NCBI GenBank assembly: GCA_001464255.1
Contig: LNFD01000191.1
Coordinates: forward strand, 1 to 19,969
DNA from: Actinomycetales bacterium Ga0077552
Lineage (GTDB): Bacteria > Actinomycetota > Actinomycetes > Actinomycetales > Microbacteriaceae
DNA: 19,969 bases
Direction: 5' to 3'
Made by a program: the position numbers and the translations under genes. Shown here in pieces: positions 1 through 7,108 of the stretch. The notes under the pieces are model-generated. The model was not told the origin of the DNA. It made no database searches and worked only from the letters and a program-made list of their open reading frames with translations. Position 1 is the first letter of the stretch, and each line of letters opens with the position of its first letter.

Positions 1-1
1 C

Positions 2-706
2 TCGTTCCCCGACTCCGACGGCCAGACGCCGGCCTCGACCGCGATCTCGGCGGTGCGCGACATCGAGTGGCTCGACTTCGCCGTCGCGGGATCGATCGGC
101 GCGGTCATCCTGTTCGCCCTCTGGGTCAACGTCATCGTCGTGAGCACCTCGAACGCCGTCAACGTCGCCGACGGTCTCGACGGCCTGGCCACGGGCGCCT
201 CGATCCTCTCGATCGCGGCCTACATCTTCATCGCCTTCTGGCAGTTCAACCAGTCGTGCAACAACGCGCTGATCGACCCGGCCAATGAGTACCGCTGCTA
301 CGAGGTGCGCGACTCGCTCGATCTCGCCATCGTCGCCGCGGCGATCGCCGCGAGCCTCATCGGTTTCCTGTGGTGGAACACCTCGCCCGCCCAGATCTTC
401 ATGGGCGACACCGGCTCGCTCGCGATCGGCGGCGCGCTCGCTGCCCTTGCGATCCTCACCCGCACCGAGCTGCTGCTCGTGCTCATCGGCGGCCTGTTCC
501 TCATCGTGACGGGCTCGGTCATCGTGCAGCGCGCCTACTTCAAGATCACCAAGGGCAAGCGCATCTTCCTCATGAGCCCGTTGCACCACCACTTCGAGCT
601 CAAGGGCTGGGCCGAGGTCACGGTCGTCGTGCGGTTCTGGCTCATCGGCGGCCTCTTTGTCGCCGTCGGCGTCGGCCTGTTCTACCTCGAATGGGTCAGT
701 CAGTAG
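2..706 (+). CDS. mraY: Phospho-N-acetylmuramoyl-pentapeptide transferase, 5' end cut by window
   Basis: MraY transfers phospho-MurNAc-pentapeptide from UDP to undecaprenyl phosphate, making lipid I at the inner face of the membrane. The frame is open from base 2, so the true start lies upstream and 234 C-terminal residues are visible. The family motifs are in order: NVADGLDGLATG (near 163-198), whose aspartates match the conserved catalytic/Mg region; MGDTGSLAIGG (near 400-435) with the third key aspartate; and the SPLHHHFELKGW histidine motif (near 571-609). Hydrophobic segments alternate between these motifs, as expected for a polytopic enzyme. The stop at 704-706 lies 2 bp before the murD GTG, so the genes are tightly coupled. 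A GTG at 53 is only an internal valine codon. The identification is secure. Confidence 0.97.
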   Translation, partial: SFPDSDGQTPASTAISAVRDIEWLDFAVAGSIGAVILFALWVNVIVVSTSNAVNVADGLDGLATGASILSIAAYIFIAFWQFNQSCNNALIDPANEYRCYEVRDSLDLAIVAAAIAASLIGFLWWNTSPAQIFMGDTGSLAIGGALAALAILTRTELLLVLIGGLFLIVTGSVIVQRAYFKITKGKRIFLMSPLHHHFELKGWAEVTVVVRFWLIGGLFVAVGVGLFYLEWVSQ

Positions 707-708
707 CC

Positions 709-2232
709 GTGGCGAGACCGGACGACCTGCAGAGCTGGCACGACGACTGGTCGGGCCTGCGCGTGCTCGTGCTCGGCCTCGGCGTGACGGGCTTCGCGGT
801 CGCCGACACACTCGCCGAGCTGGGCTGCCGCGTGGTCGTCGCGGCCCACCGCGCCGATGACGACCGGGCGCGCATCCTGCCCGTCATCGGGGTCGAGCTC
901 GTCGAGCTCGCGACGGCCGACGAGCTGCCCGCGGCGTTCGATGCGCTCGACCCCGAGCTCGTCGTCGTCTCGCCGGGATTCCGGCCCGATCACCCGCACG
1001 TCGCGTGGGCGCACGATCGCGGCACGCCCGTGTGGGGCGACATCGAGCTCGCCTGGCGCGTGCGCGACAAGGTCGCCCCGCCGGCCGAGTGGGTGCTCAT
1101 CACGGGCACGAACGGCAAGACCACGACGACCCAGCTGACCGCGACGATGCTGCAGGAGGACGGCCGCCGTGTCGCGCCCTGCGGCAACATCGGCGTGCCC
1201 GTGCTCGACGCCGTGCGCGACCCCGCGGGCTTCGACGTGCTCGTCGTCGAGCTCTCGAGCTTCCAGCTGCACTGGATGCCCTACGACGGCCCGGGCGCCG
1301 TGCGCCCGCTCGCGAGCGTCTGCCTCAACATCGCGGAGGACCACTACGACTGGCACGGCGGCGCCGAGGCCTACGCCGCCGCGAAGGCGAAGGTGTACGC
1401 CCACACGCGTGTGGCGTGCGTCTACAACCTCGCCGACCCCGCCACGATGCGCATGGTCGAGGAGGCCGAGGTGCAGGAGGGCTGCCGCGCGATCGGCTTC
1501 GGCGCGACCGTGCCCGGCCCAAGCGACGTCGGCGTCGTCGACGACCTCATCGTCGACCGCGCCTTCCTCGACGAGCGCCGCACGAGCGCGCTCGAGCTCG
1601 CCGAGCTCTCCGACGTCATGACGGCAGGCCTCGCGACCCCGCACGGCCTCGCCAACACGCTCGCCGCAGCGGCCCTCGCCCGCGCGGTCGGCGCCGCCCC
1701 GGTCGCCGTGCGCGACGCGCTGCGGCGATTCCGCGTCGACGCCCACCGCACCGAGCTCGTCGCCCTCGAGGCCGACATCGCCTGGGTCGACGACTCGAAG
1801 GCGACGAACCCGCACGCGGCCGCCTCGGCGCTCAGCGCCTACCGCTCGGTCGTGTGGATCGTCGGCGGCCTGCTCAAGGGCGTCGACCTCGCACCGCTCG
1901 TCGAGACCCATCGCGACCGACTGCGCGCGGCCATCATCATCGGCGTCGACCGGGATGCCGTGCGCGCGGCGTTCGCACGACACGCGCCCGCGCTGCCGCT
2001 GTTCGAGGTCGAGGCGCACGAGACTGAGCACGTGATGCCCGCCGCGGTGCGGCTGGCCGCTGACGTGGTGCAGGGTGGCGACACCGTGCTCCTCGCCCCG
2101 GCCGCGGCATCCATGGACCAGTTCGTCGACTACGCCGACCGCGGCAACCGCTTCGCCGCCGCCGTGCGGCAGCACCTGGAGGGGGAGGCCCATGACGACG
2201 GTCCGACCTCCCCGCGGCCGCCCCGCGCCTGA
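709..2232 (+). CDS. murD: UDP-N-acetylmuramoyl-L-alanine--D-glutamate ligase
   Basis: This cytoplasmic Mur ligase adds D-glutamate to UDP-MurNAc-L-Ala using ATP. It has 507 residues, usual for actinobacterial MurD. The N-terminal Rossmann-like segment has a GLGVTG motif. The ATP-binding P-loop is GTNGKTTT (Lys about residue 137), followed by the family motifs VVELSSFQL and NIAEDHYDWHG, and DDSKATNPHA leads into the C-terminal domain. The GTG at 709 is chosen because it lies just after the mraY stop and leaves a short N-terminus before the conserved LQSWHDDWSGLRV region. An ATG at 691, overlapping mraY by 16 bp, is the alternative; neither has a clear Shine-Dalgarno (SD) sequence. The 3' end overlaps ftsW by 41 bp. 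Confidence 0.96.
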   Translation: MARPDDLQSWHDDWSGLRVLVLGLGVTGFAVADTLAELGCRVVVAAHRADDDRARILPVIGVELVELATADELPAAFDALDPELVVVSPGFRPDHPHVAWAHDRGTPVWGDIELAWRVRDKVAPPAEWVLITGTNGKTTTTQLTATMLQEDGRRVAPCGNIGVPVLDAVRDPAGFDVLVVELSSFQLHWMPYDGPGAVRPLASVCLNIAEDHYDWHGGAEAYAAAKAKVYAHTRVACVYNLADPATMRMVEEAEVQEGCRAIGFGATVPGPSDVGVVDDLIVDRAFLDERRTSALELAELSDVMTAGLATPHGLANTLAAAALARAVGAAPVAVRDALRRFRVDAHRTELVALEADIAWVDDSKATNPHAAASALSAYRSVVWIVGGLLKGVDLAPLVETHRDRLRAAIIIGVDRDAVRAAFARHAPALPLFEVEAHETEHVMPAAVRLAADVVQGGDTVLLAPAAASMDQFVDYADRGNRFAAAVRQHLEGEAHDDGPTSPRPPRA

Positions 2233-3475
2233 GCCGGCGCAGCCCGCCCGCACGCCCCCCGCCGCGGTCGTCGCCGTGCGGCGGCTGTTCGGGGTCGAGC
2301 ACCCCGACGCCATGATCGTCGTGGGCACCGTGATCTTCCTCGTGCTCTTCGGCCTCGTCATGGTGCTCTCGTCGTCGGCCGTCACCTCGGCCCAGAACAA
2401 CGAGGGCGACTTCTTCGCGGTCTTCCTGCGGCAGGGCCTGTTCGCCCTCATCGGCATCCCCCTCATGCTCACGATCGCCCGGTTGCCGGCGATGTTCTGG
2501 CGGCGCTGGGCGCGGCACGCGGTCATGCTGGGCCTCGGCCTGCAGCTGCTCGTGTTCACGGGCCTCGGCTACGACTACGGCGGCAACCAGAACTGGATCT
2601 CGCTCGGCGGCTTCACGGCGCAACCCTCCGAGTTCCTCAAGCTCGCGCTCGTCGTGTGGCTCGCGACGGTGCTCGCCGATCGGGCGAACGCCTTCACCGA
2701 CTGGCGCAGCGTCGTCATCCCCGCCGTGCCGGTCTCGGGCCTCGCGATCGTGATGGTGCTCGCGGGGCAAGACCTCGGCACGGCATCCATCATGATCGCG
2801 ATCGTGCTCGCAGCGCTGTTCTTCGCGGGGGCGCCGCTGCGCTACCTCGCGGGCATGGTCTCCGTCGTCGCCCTCGGCGCCGTGATGTTCGCGCTCACGT
2901 CGAGCTCGCGCTCGAACCGCATCGACGTCTGGCTCAACGGCTGCGCGCCGGAGGACTACGAGTTCACGTGCTGGCAGTCGGTGCACGCGCTGTGGGCCCT
3001 CGGCTCGGGCGGCGTGTTCGGGGTGGGCCTCGGCAATTCGGCGACGAAGTGGCGGTGGCTGCCGCACGCCGAGAGCGACTTCATCTTCGCGATCGTGGGG
3101 GAGGAGCTCGGTCTCATCGGCGCCCTCGTCGTGCTCGTGCTCTTCGCGGTGCTCGCCGTCGGCCTCGTGCGCCTCGTGCGCCGCCACGAGAACCCCTTCC
3201 ACCGCATCGCCACGGGCGCGATCATGGTGTGGATCGTCGGGCAGGCCCTCGTCAACATCGGCGTCGTGCTCGGCATGCTGCCCGTGCTCGGTCTGCCCCT
3301 GCCCTTCATCTCGGTGGGCGGATCCGCGCTCGTGTCCTCCCTGCTCGCGATCGGCGTCGTGCTCTCGCTCGCGCGCGATCTGCCGCTGCCGCACCGCGGC
3401 GAGCTCGCCGGTGCACCGCTCCCGAGAACCGCGCCGGGCCCCGCGCCCCGCCCGGCCGGCCCGCGAGCGCGATGA
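2192..3475 (+). CDS. ftsW: Septal SEDS glycosyltransferase FtsW
   Basis: FtsW is the polytopic SEDS-family polymerase that, with its cognate class b PBP, makes septal peptidoglycan from lipid II. The 427-residue protein begins with a basic, proline-rich cytoplasmic tail of about 35 residues. Multiple membrane segments follow. Family motifs include LPHAESDFIFAIVGEELGLIG, with the aspartate conserved in SEDS enzymes, and LPLPFISVGGSALVSS near the C-terminus. The ATG at 2192 is chosen because a strong purine-rich SD (GGAGGGGGA, 2179-2187) precedes it at normal spacing. That SD and start lie inside the murD 3' end. The stop overlaps the murG start (ATGA at 3472). FtsW rather than RodA is favoured by the location between murD and murG. 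Confidence 0.95.
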   Translation: MTTVRPPRGRPAPEPAQPARTPPAAVVAVRRLFGVEHPDAMIVVGTVIFLVLFGLVMVLSSSAVTSAQNNEGDFFAVFLRQGLFALIGIPLMLTIARLPAMFWRRWARHAVMLGLGLQLLVFTGLGYDYGGNQNWISLGGFTAQPSEFLKLALVVWLATVLADRANAFTDWRSVVIPAVPVSGLAIVMVLAGQDLGTASIMIAIVLAALFFAGAPLRYLAGMVSVVALGAVMFALTSSSRSNRIDVWLNGCAPEDYEFTCWQSVHALWALGSGGVFGVGLGNSATKWRWLPHAESDFIFAIVGEELGLIGALVVLVLFAVLAVGLVRLVRRHENPFHRIATGAIMVWIVGQALVNIGVVLGMLPVLGLPLPFISVGGSALVSSLLAIGVVLSLARDLPLPHRGELAGAPLPRTAPGPAPRPAGPRAR

Positions 3476-4554
3476 CGACGGCCCTGCTCGCCGGCGGGGG
3501 CACCGCCGGCCACGTCAACCCCTTGCTCGCCCTCGCCGACCACTGGCGCTCGGTCGAGCCGGCGGTGACGCTCATCGTGCTCGGCACGGCGGAAGGCCTC
3601 GAAGCGCGGCTCGTCCCTGAGCGCGGGTACGAGCTGCTGACGATCCCGCGCGTGCCCTTCCCGCGGCGCCCGAATCGGGCCGCGCTCGCCTTCCCGGGCC
3701 GATTCCGCGACGCGGTGCGCCGCACGCGCGCGATCATCCGCGATCGGGGGGTGGATGTCGTGGTCGGCTTCGGGGGGTACGCCGCGGCCCCGGCCTACCT
3801 CGCAGCGCGCCTCGAGCGGGTGCCGATCGTGGCGCACGAGGCCAATGCGCGCCCGGGGATCGCCAACCGCCTCGCCGTGTGGCTCGGCGGCCGCGCCGCC
3901 ACGACCTTCGCGGGCACGCCCTTGCGCGGCGCCCGCGTCGTCGGCATGCCCCTGCGCCCCGAGATCACCGCGCTCGACCGCGCGGCCGTGCGCGCCGAGG
4001 CGCTCGCGCACCTCGGTCTCGAGCCCGGTCGGCCGGTGCTGCTCGTGACGGGCGGATCGACGGGGGCCCAGCGCCTCAACGAGACGATGACCGGCTCGGC
4101 CGCCCGGCTGCTCGGCACGGGCTGGCAGGTGCTGCACCTGACAGGCACGGGGCGCGGGGGAGACGACCCCGACCTCGCGGGCTACCGCACGATGTCCTAC
4201 TGCGATCGCATGGATCTCGCCTTCGCCGCCGCCGACCTCGTGCTGTGCCGCGCCGGCTCGGCGACCGTGAGCGAGCTCGCCGCCCTCGGTCTGCCCTCGG
4301 TGCTCGTGCCCTACGCCGCCGGCAACGGCGAGCAGCGCCTCAACGCCCGCGAGCTCGTGGCGGCGGGAGCGGCGGTGCTTCTGCCCGACGCCGAACTCAC
4401 CCCCGAGTGGGTCGCCCGCGAGCTCGTGCCGCTGCTCGGCCGTCGCGGCGAGATCGCCCGTATGGCCGCCGCGGCCCAGTCGGTCGGCCGCCGCGACGGC
4501 GATGCCGCCCTGCTCGCCCTCGTGCGCGAGTCGCTCGCGGCTCGACCCGCCTAG
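3472..4554 (+). CDS. murG: UDP-GlcNAc--lipid I N-acetylglucosaminyltransferase
   Basis: MurG adds GlcNAc to lipid I to give lipid II at the cytoplasmic membrane face. The 360-residue length is normal for this GT28 enzyme. The N-terminal domain starts with the glycine-rich loop GGGTAGHVNP (residues 8-17, including the conserved His14) and contains HEANARPGIANR. The C-terminal UDP-GlcNAc domain has GGSTGAQRLNE, CRAGSATVSELAALG with the ribose-binding Glu, and NGEQRLNA. Its ATG overlaps the ftsW stop (ATGA), which indicates translational coupling. The TAG stop at 4552-4554 is also the first part of a TAGGCT -10-like box upstream of murC. Confidence 0.97.
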   Translation: MTTALLAGGGTAGHVNPLLALADHWRSVEPAVTLIVLGTAEGLEARLVPERGYELLTIPRVPFPRRPNRAALAFPGRFRDAVRRTRAIIRDRGVDVVVGFGGYAAAPAYLAARLERVPIVAHEANARPGIANRLAVWLGGRAATTFAGTPLRGARVVGMPLRPEITALDRAAVRAEALAHLGLEPGRPVLLVTGGSTGAQRLNETMTGSAARLLGTGWQVLHLTGTGRGGDDPDLAGYRTMSYCDRMDLAFAAADLVLCRAGSATVSELAALGLPSVLVPYAAGNGEQRLNARELVAAGAAVLLPDAELTPEWVARELVPLLGRRGEIARMAAAAQSVGRRDGDAALLALVRESLAARPA

Positions 4555-4557
4555 GCT
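4552..4557 (+). promoter_or_regulatory. Candidate -10 box (TAGGCT) for murC, overlapping the murG stop
   Basis: TAGGCT fits the actinobacterial sigma-A -10 consensus TANNNT and ends 8 bases before the ATG at 4566. A transcript starting 6-8 bases downstream would be leaderless or nearly so. No clear SD precedes murC, which fits this reading. No recognisable -35 is seen. The same TAGGCTG sits in the same place before hisD and nrdR. Confidence 0.4.
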
Positions 4558-4565
4558 GAGTGCCG

Positions 4566-5990
4566 ATGATCAAGCCCGACCCCGCCCTGGTCCTTCCCGA
4601 GTCGCTCGGCCGGTTGCACTTCGTCGGCATCGGCGGTAGCGGCATGAGCGGCATCGCCCGCATGTTCCACGCGCACGGGTTCGTCGTCACGGGCAGCGAC
4701 CGCTCCGACTCCGCCGCCGTGCAGTCGCTGCGCGACCTCGGCATCCCCGTGAGCATCGGCCACGACGCCGCCCACGTCGGCGAGGCCGACACGCTCGTCG
4801 TGACGGGTGCGCTGTGGGAGGACAACCCCGAGTACCAGGAGGCCCTGCGCCGCGGCCTGCCCGTGCTGCACCGCTCGCAGGCGCTCGCTTGGCTCGTGCG
4901 CGGCGAGCGCCTCGTCGCCGTCGCGGGGGCCCACGGCAAGTCGACCTCGACAGGGATGCTCGTCTCGGCCCTGCGCGCCCTGCAGCGCGACCCCTCCTTC
5001 GTCAACGGCGCGGTGATCCAGGGGGCGGGCACCTCCGCGGCCTGGGGTGCGGGGGATCTCTTCGTCGTCGAGGCCGACGAGTCCGACGGCTCGTTCCTGC
5101 TCTACGACGTCGCCGTGGCGCTCATCACCAACATCGACACCGACCACCTCGACCACTACGGCGACGAGGCCGCCCTCGCGGGGGCTTTCGACACCTTCGC
5201 CGCGGGCGCGCGCGAGCTGCTCGTGCTCTCCGCTGATGACCCTGCCACGCGGCGGCTCGCCGATCGGCGCCGTGCGACCGGCACCACGGTGCCGATGCTG
5301 CGCTTCGGCGAGGCCGCCGACGCCGACGTGCGGCTCGTGGCGATCTCCGAGACCGGCCCCATCCGCTACACGGTCGCGGTCGGCGGGGCGGAGCACACGG
5401 GCGAGCTCGCCATCCCCGGGCGGCACAACGCCCTCAACGCCGCCGGCGTCGTAGCCGTGCTCGTGGGGCTCGGTATCGACGCGGCGGAGGCGGTGCGCGC
5501 GCTCGACGGCTTCGCGGGCACGCAGCGCCGCTTCGAGGCGCACGGCCTCGCCGACGGGGTGCGCCTCTACGACGACTACGCCCACCACCCGACCGAGGTC
5601 TCCGCGGCGCTGCAGACGGCGCGCTCGGTGGTCGGCGAGGGGCGCGTCATCGCCATCCACCAGCCGCACCTCTACAGCCGCACGCAGGCGATGGCGGGCG
5701 AGTTCGCCGAGGTCTACGAGCACGGGGCCGACCACACCGTCGTGCTCGACGTCTACGGCGCGCGCGAGGACCCGATCCCCGGCGTCACGGGCGCGCTCGT
5801 CGTCGCGCGCTTCGCCGACGCGAGCCGTGTCGACTACCGGCCCGACTGGCAGGCGGCCGCGGATCGCATCGCCGAGCTCGCACGACCGGGCGACATCGTC
5901 ATGACGCTCAGCTGCGGCGACGTGTACCGCATCATCCCGCAGGTGCGCGCTGCCCTCGAGGCGCGCGCGCCGGGGACGACGACCCCGTGA
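4566..5990 (+). CDS. murC: UDP-N-acetylmuramate--L-alanine ligase
   Basis: MurC is the first Mur ligase, joining L-alanine to UDP-MurNAc with ATP in the cytoplasm. The 474-residue protein begins with the nucleotide-sugar binding motif HFVGIGGSGMSGIA (residues 18-31). The P-loop is AGAHGKSTST (Lys125), with Ser in place of the more common first Thr, a tolerated Walker A change. Later motifs are EADESDGSF, NIDTDHLDHYG and DDYAHHPTEV, then IHQPHLYSRT of the C-terminal domain. The ATG at 4566 is chosen over an in-frame GTG at 4560, because homologs of this type usually begin MIKPD. The stop overlaps ftsQ (GTGA). Confidence 0.97.
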   Translation: MIKPDPALVLPESLGRLHFVGIGGSGMSGIARMFHAHGFVVTGSDRSDSAAVQSLRDLGIPVSIGHDAAHVGEADTLVVTGALWEDNPEYQEALRRGLPVLHRSQALAWLVRGERLVAVAGAHGKSTSTGMLVSALRALQRDPSFVNGAVIQGAGTSAAWGAGDLFVVEADESDGSFLLYDVAVALITNIDTDHLDHYGDEAALAGAFDTFAAGARELLVLSADDPATRRLADRRRATGTTVPMLRFGEAADADVRLVAISETGPIRYTVAVGGAEHTGELAIPGRHNALNAAGVVAVLVGLGIDAAEAVRALDGFAGTQRRFEAHGLADGVRLYDDYAHHPTEVSAALQTARSVVGEGRVIAIHQPHLYSRTQAMAGEFAEVYEHGADHTVVLDVYGAREDPIPGVTGALVVARFADASRVDYRPDWQAAADRIAELARPGDIVMTLSCGDVYRIIPQVRAALEARAPGTTTP

Positions 5991-6952
5991 AGCGGCCCGA
6001 GGGCCTCGGCGGCGAGCCGCCGGCCCGTTCGCCCGCGCGGCCCGCGGCGACGCCCGCGCGACCGACGCGAGCCGCGCGGACCCCGAGCGCCCCGCCCGAG
6101 TCTGCCCCCGCCCGTGCACCCCGGCCGCCGCGAACGGCGGCACCCCCCGCCCCGCGAATCCGGCCCGCCTCGGCCGACCGCGCGGCGCGCGCCGATGCCC
6201 GGGCCGCTGCGCGTGAGCGCCGTCGCGAGGAGCGCCTCGAGGTGCGCCGCTTCACCCGCCGTTCGCGCACCCGCCGCCTCATCGCGACGGGGGCCGCGGC
6301 GACCACCCTCGCGCTCGTCGGCGGGGTCGCGCTCGTGACCCTCTCACCGCTCATGGCCCTCGACACGATCGAGGTCGTCGGCACCGCGCGCCTCGACGCC
6401 GTCGCCGTGGGGGAGGCGCTCGACGACCACGTCGGCACGCCGCTCGCGCTGCTCGACGAGGCAGGCATCCGAGACGACCTCGCGGCGTTCCCGCTCATCC
6501 GCTCGTACTCGACCGAGGTCATCCCTCCCCACACACTCGTCGTGCGCATCGTCGAGCGCGCGCCGGTCGGCGCGATCGAGCGGGGTGCGGTGGTCGACCT
6601 CGTCGACGCCGCGGGCGTCGTGGTCGAGACCTCGGCCGAGCGCCCGGCGGGCATCCCGCTCATCGCGGCGGCGAGCGCCGATCGCGACTCGCTCGCCTTC
6701 CGCAGCGTCTCGGCGGTGCTCTCGGCGCTGCCGGATGCCCTGCGCGGGCAGGTCGACGTCATCAGCGCCTCGACGCGCGACGATGTCACGTTCACCATGA
6801 CGGGTGCGGGGCATCGCGTGGTCTGGGGCAGTGCCGAGCGCTCCGACTTCAAGGCGCGCGTGCTCGCGGCCGCGATCGCCGCGACGAGCCAGGGCGCGGC
6901 GTGGGAGTACGACGTCTCGGCCCCCGAGAGCCTCGTGGTGCGTCAGCTCTGA
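5987..6952 (+). CDS. ftsQ: Cell division protein FtsQ (POTRA-domain)
   Basis: FtsQ is a bitopic divisome protein linking early and late division proteins. The 321-residue product has a cytoplasmic N-terminus of about 97 residues, extremely rich in Pro, Ala and Arg and probably disordered. A single membrane helix follows at about residues 98-119. The POTRA domain is at about 124-193 (LDTIEVVGTARLDAVAVGEAL through VVRIVERAPVGAI), followed by a C-terminal beta domain. The GTG start at 5987 overlaps the murC stop. Placement between murC and ftsZ is the standard dcw order. Primary sequence conservation is low, as is normal for FtsQ, so identification rests on architecture plus position. Confidence 0.93.
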   Translation: MKRPEGLGGEPPARSPARPAATPARPTRAARTPSAPPESAPARAPRPPRTAAPPAPRIRPASADRAARADARAAARERRREERLEVRRFTRRSRTRRLIATGAAATTLALVGGVALVTLSPLMALDTIEVVGTARLDAVAVGEALDDHVGTPLALLDEAGIRDDLAAFPLIRSYSTEVIPPHTLVVRIVERAPVGAIERGAVVDLVDAAGVVVETSAERPAGIPLIAAASADRDSLAFRSVSAVLSALPDALRGQVDVISASTRDDVTFTMTGAGHRVVWGSAERSDFKARVLAAAIAATSQGAAWEYDVSAPESLVVRQL

Positions 6953-7026
6953 GGCGCGCCACGCCCAGCGGGCGGCGGCGGATTCGCGACACGCGGCGCG
7001 CCTGGACCGCGCGCACGGCCGCGCGC
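6953..7026. repeat. GC-rich inverted repeats after ftsQ
   Basis: The 8-bp palindrome GGCGCGCC occurs directly after the ftsQ stop (6953-6960) and again at 6995-7002, so the RNA copies can pair across a 34-nt loop. A second potential hairpin has GCGCGC arms at 7009-7014 and 7021-7026 around a 6-nt loop. No U-tract follows either structure, so a standard intrinsic terminator is not supported. They could slow or attenuate read-through from the mur operon into ftsZ, or could simply be GC-rich spacer. Confidence 0.3.
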
Positions 7027-7043
7027 CCTACCGTCTCACTCAG

Positions 7044-7055
7044 CAGTACATACTG
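7044..7055. promoter_or_regulatory. Operator-like inverted repeat upstream of ftsZ
   Basis: CAGTA-CA-TACTG is a perfect 5+5 inverted repeat in the only AT-richer part of the ftsZ upstream region. It lies just upstream of a TANNNT match (TAACTT, 7060-7065) that could be a -10 box. This arrangement is compatible with a transcription-factor site at the ftsZ promoter. The repeat is short and I do not recognise the regulator. Confidence 0.25.
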
Positions 7056-7059
7056 AGCA

Positions 7060-7101
7060 TAACTTTAGCCCTCAACCTGAGGGTGAAGGTTGAGCGGAAG
7101 G
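7060..7101 (+). promoter_or_regulatory. ftsZ promoter/leader: -10-like box, nested hairpins and RBS
   Basis: TAACTT (7060-7065) fits the TANNNT -10 pattern. Downstream, CTCAACCT (7071-7078) and AGGTTGAG (7087-7094) form a perfect 8-bp stem around an 8-nt loop. The 5' arm can alternatively pair as CCCTCA (7069-7074) with TGAGGG (7078-7083), so the two folds are mutually exclusive. The SD GGAAGG (7096-7101) sits one base after the longer stem and 7 bases before the GTG. The SD is not inside the stem, but the fold is close enough to affect ribosome loading. Confidence 0.4.
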
Positions 7102-7108
7102 CATCGAC

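Noticed and set aside
370..708. N-terminal extension of murD back to 370
   Set aside because: It would overlap more than 330 bp of clearly conserved mraY and adds Arg-rich sequence unlike MurD. The conserved domain begins just after 709.
2075..2191. Longer FtsW starting at 2075
   Set aside because: The extra residues come from the murD frame shadow, and the ATG at 2192 has a strong SD.
700..2559. A 619-codon minus-strand frame opposite murD
   Set aside because: It shadows murD and part of ftsW, has low-complexity composition, and has no motif or RBS.
4551..6143. A 530-codon minus-strand frame opposite murC
   Set aside because: It is antisense to a clear MurC with all ligase motifs, and its translation has no recognisable domain.
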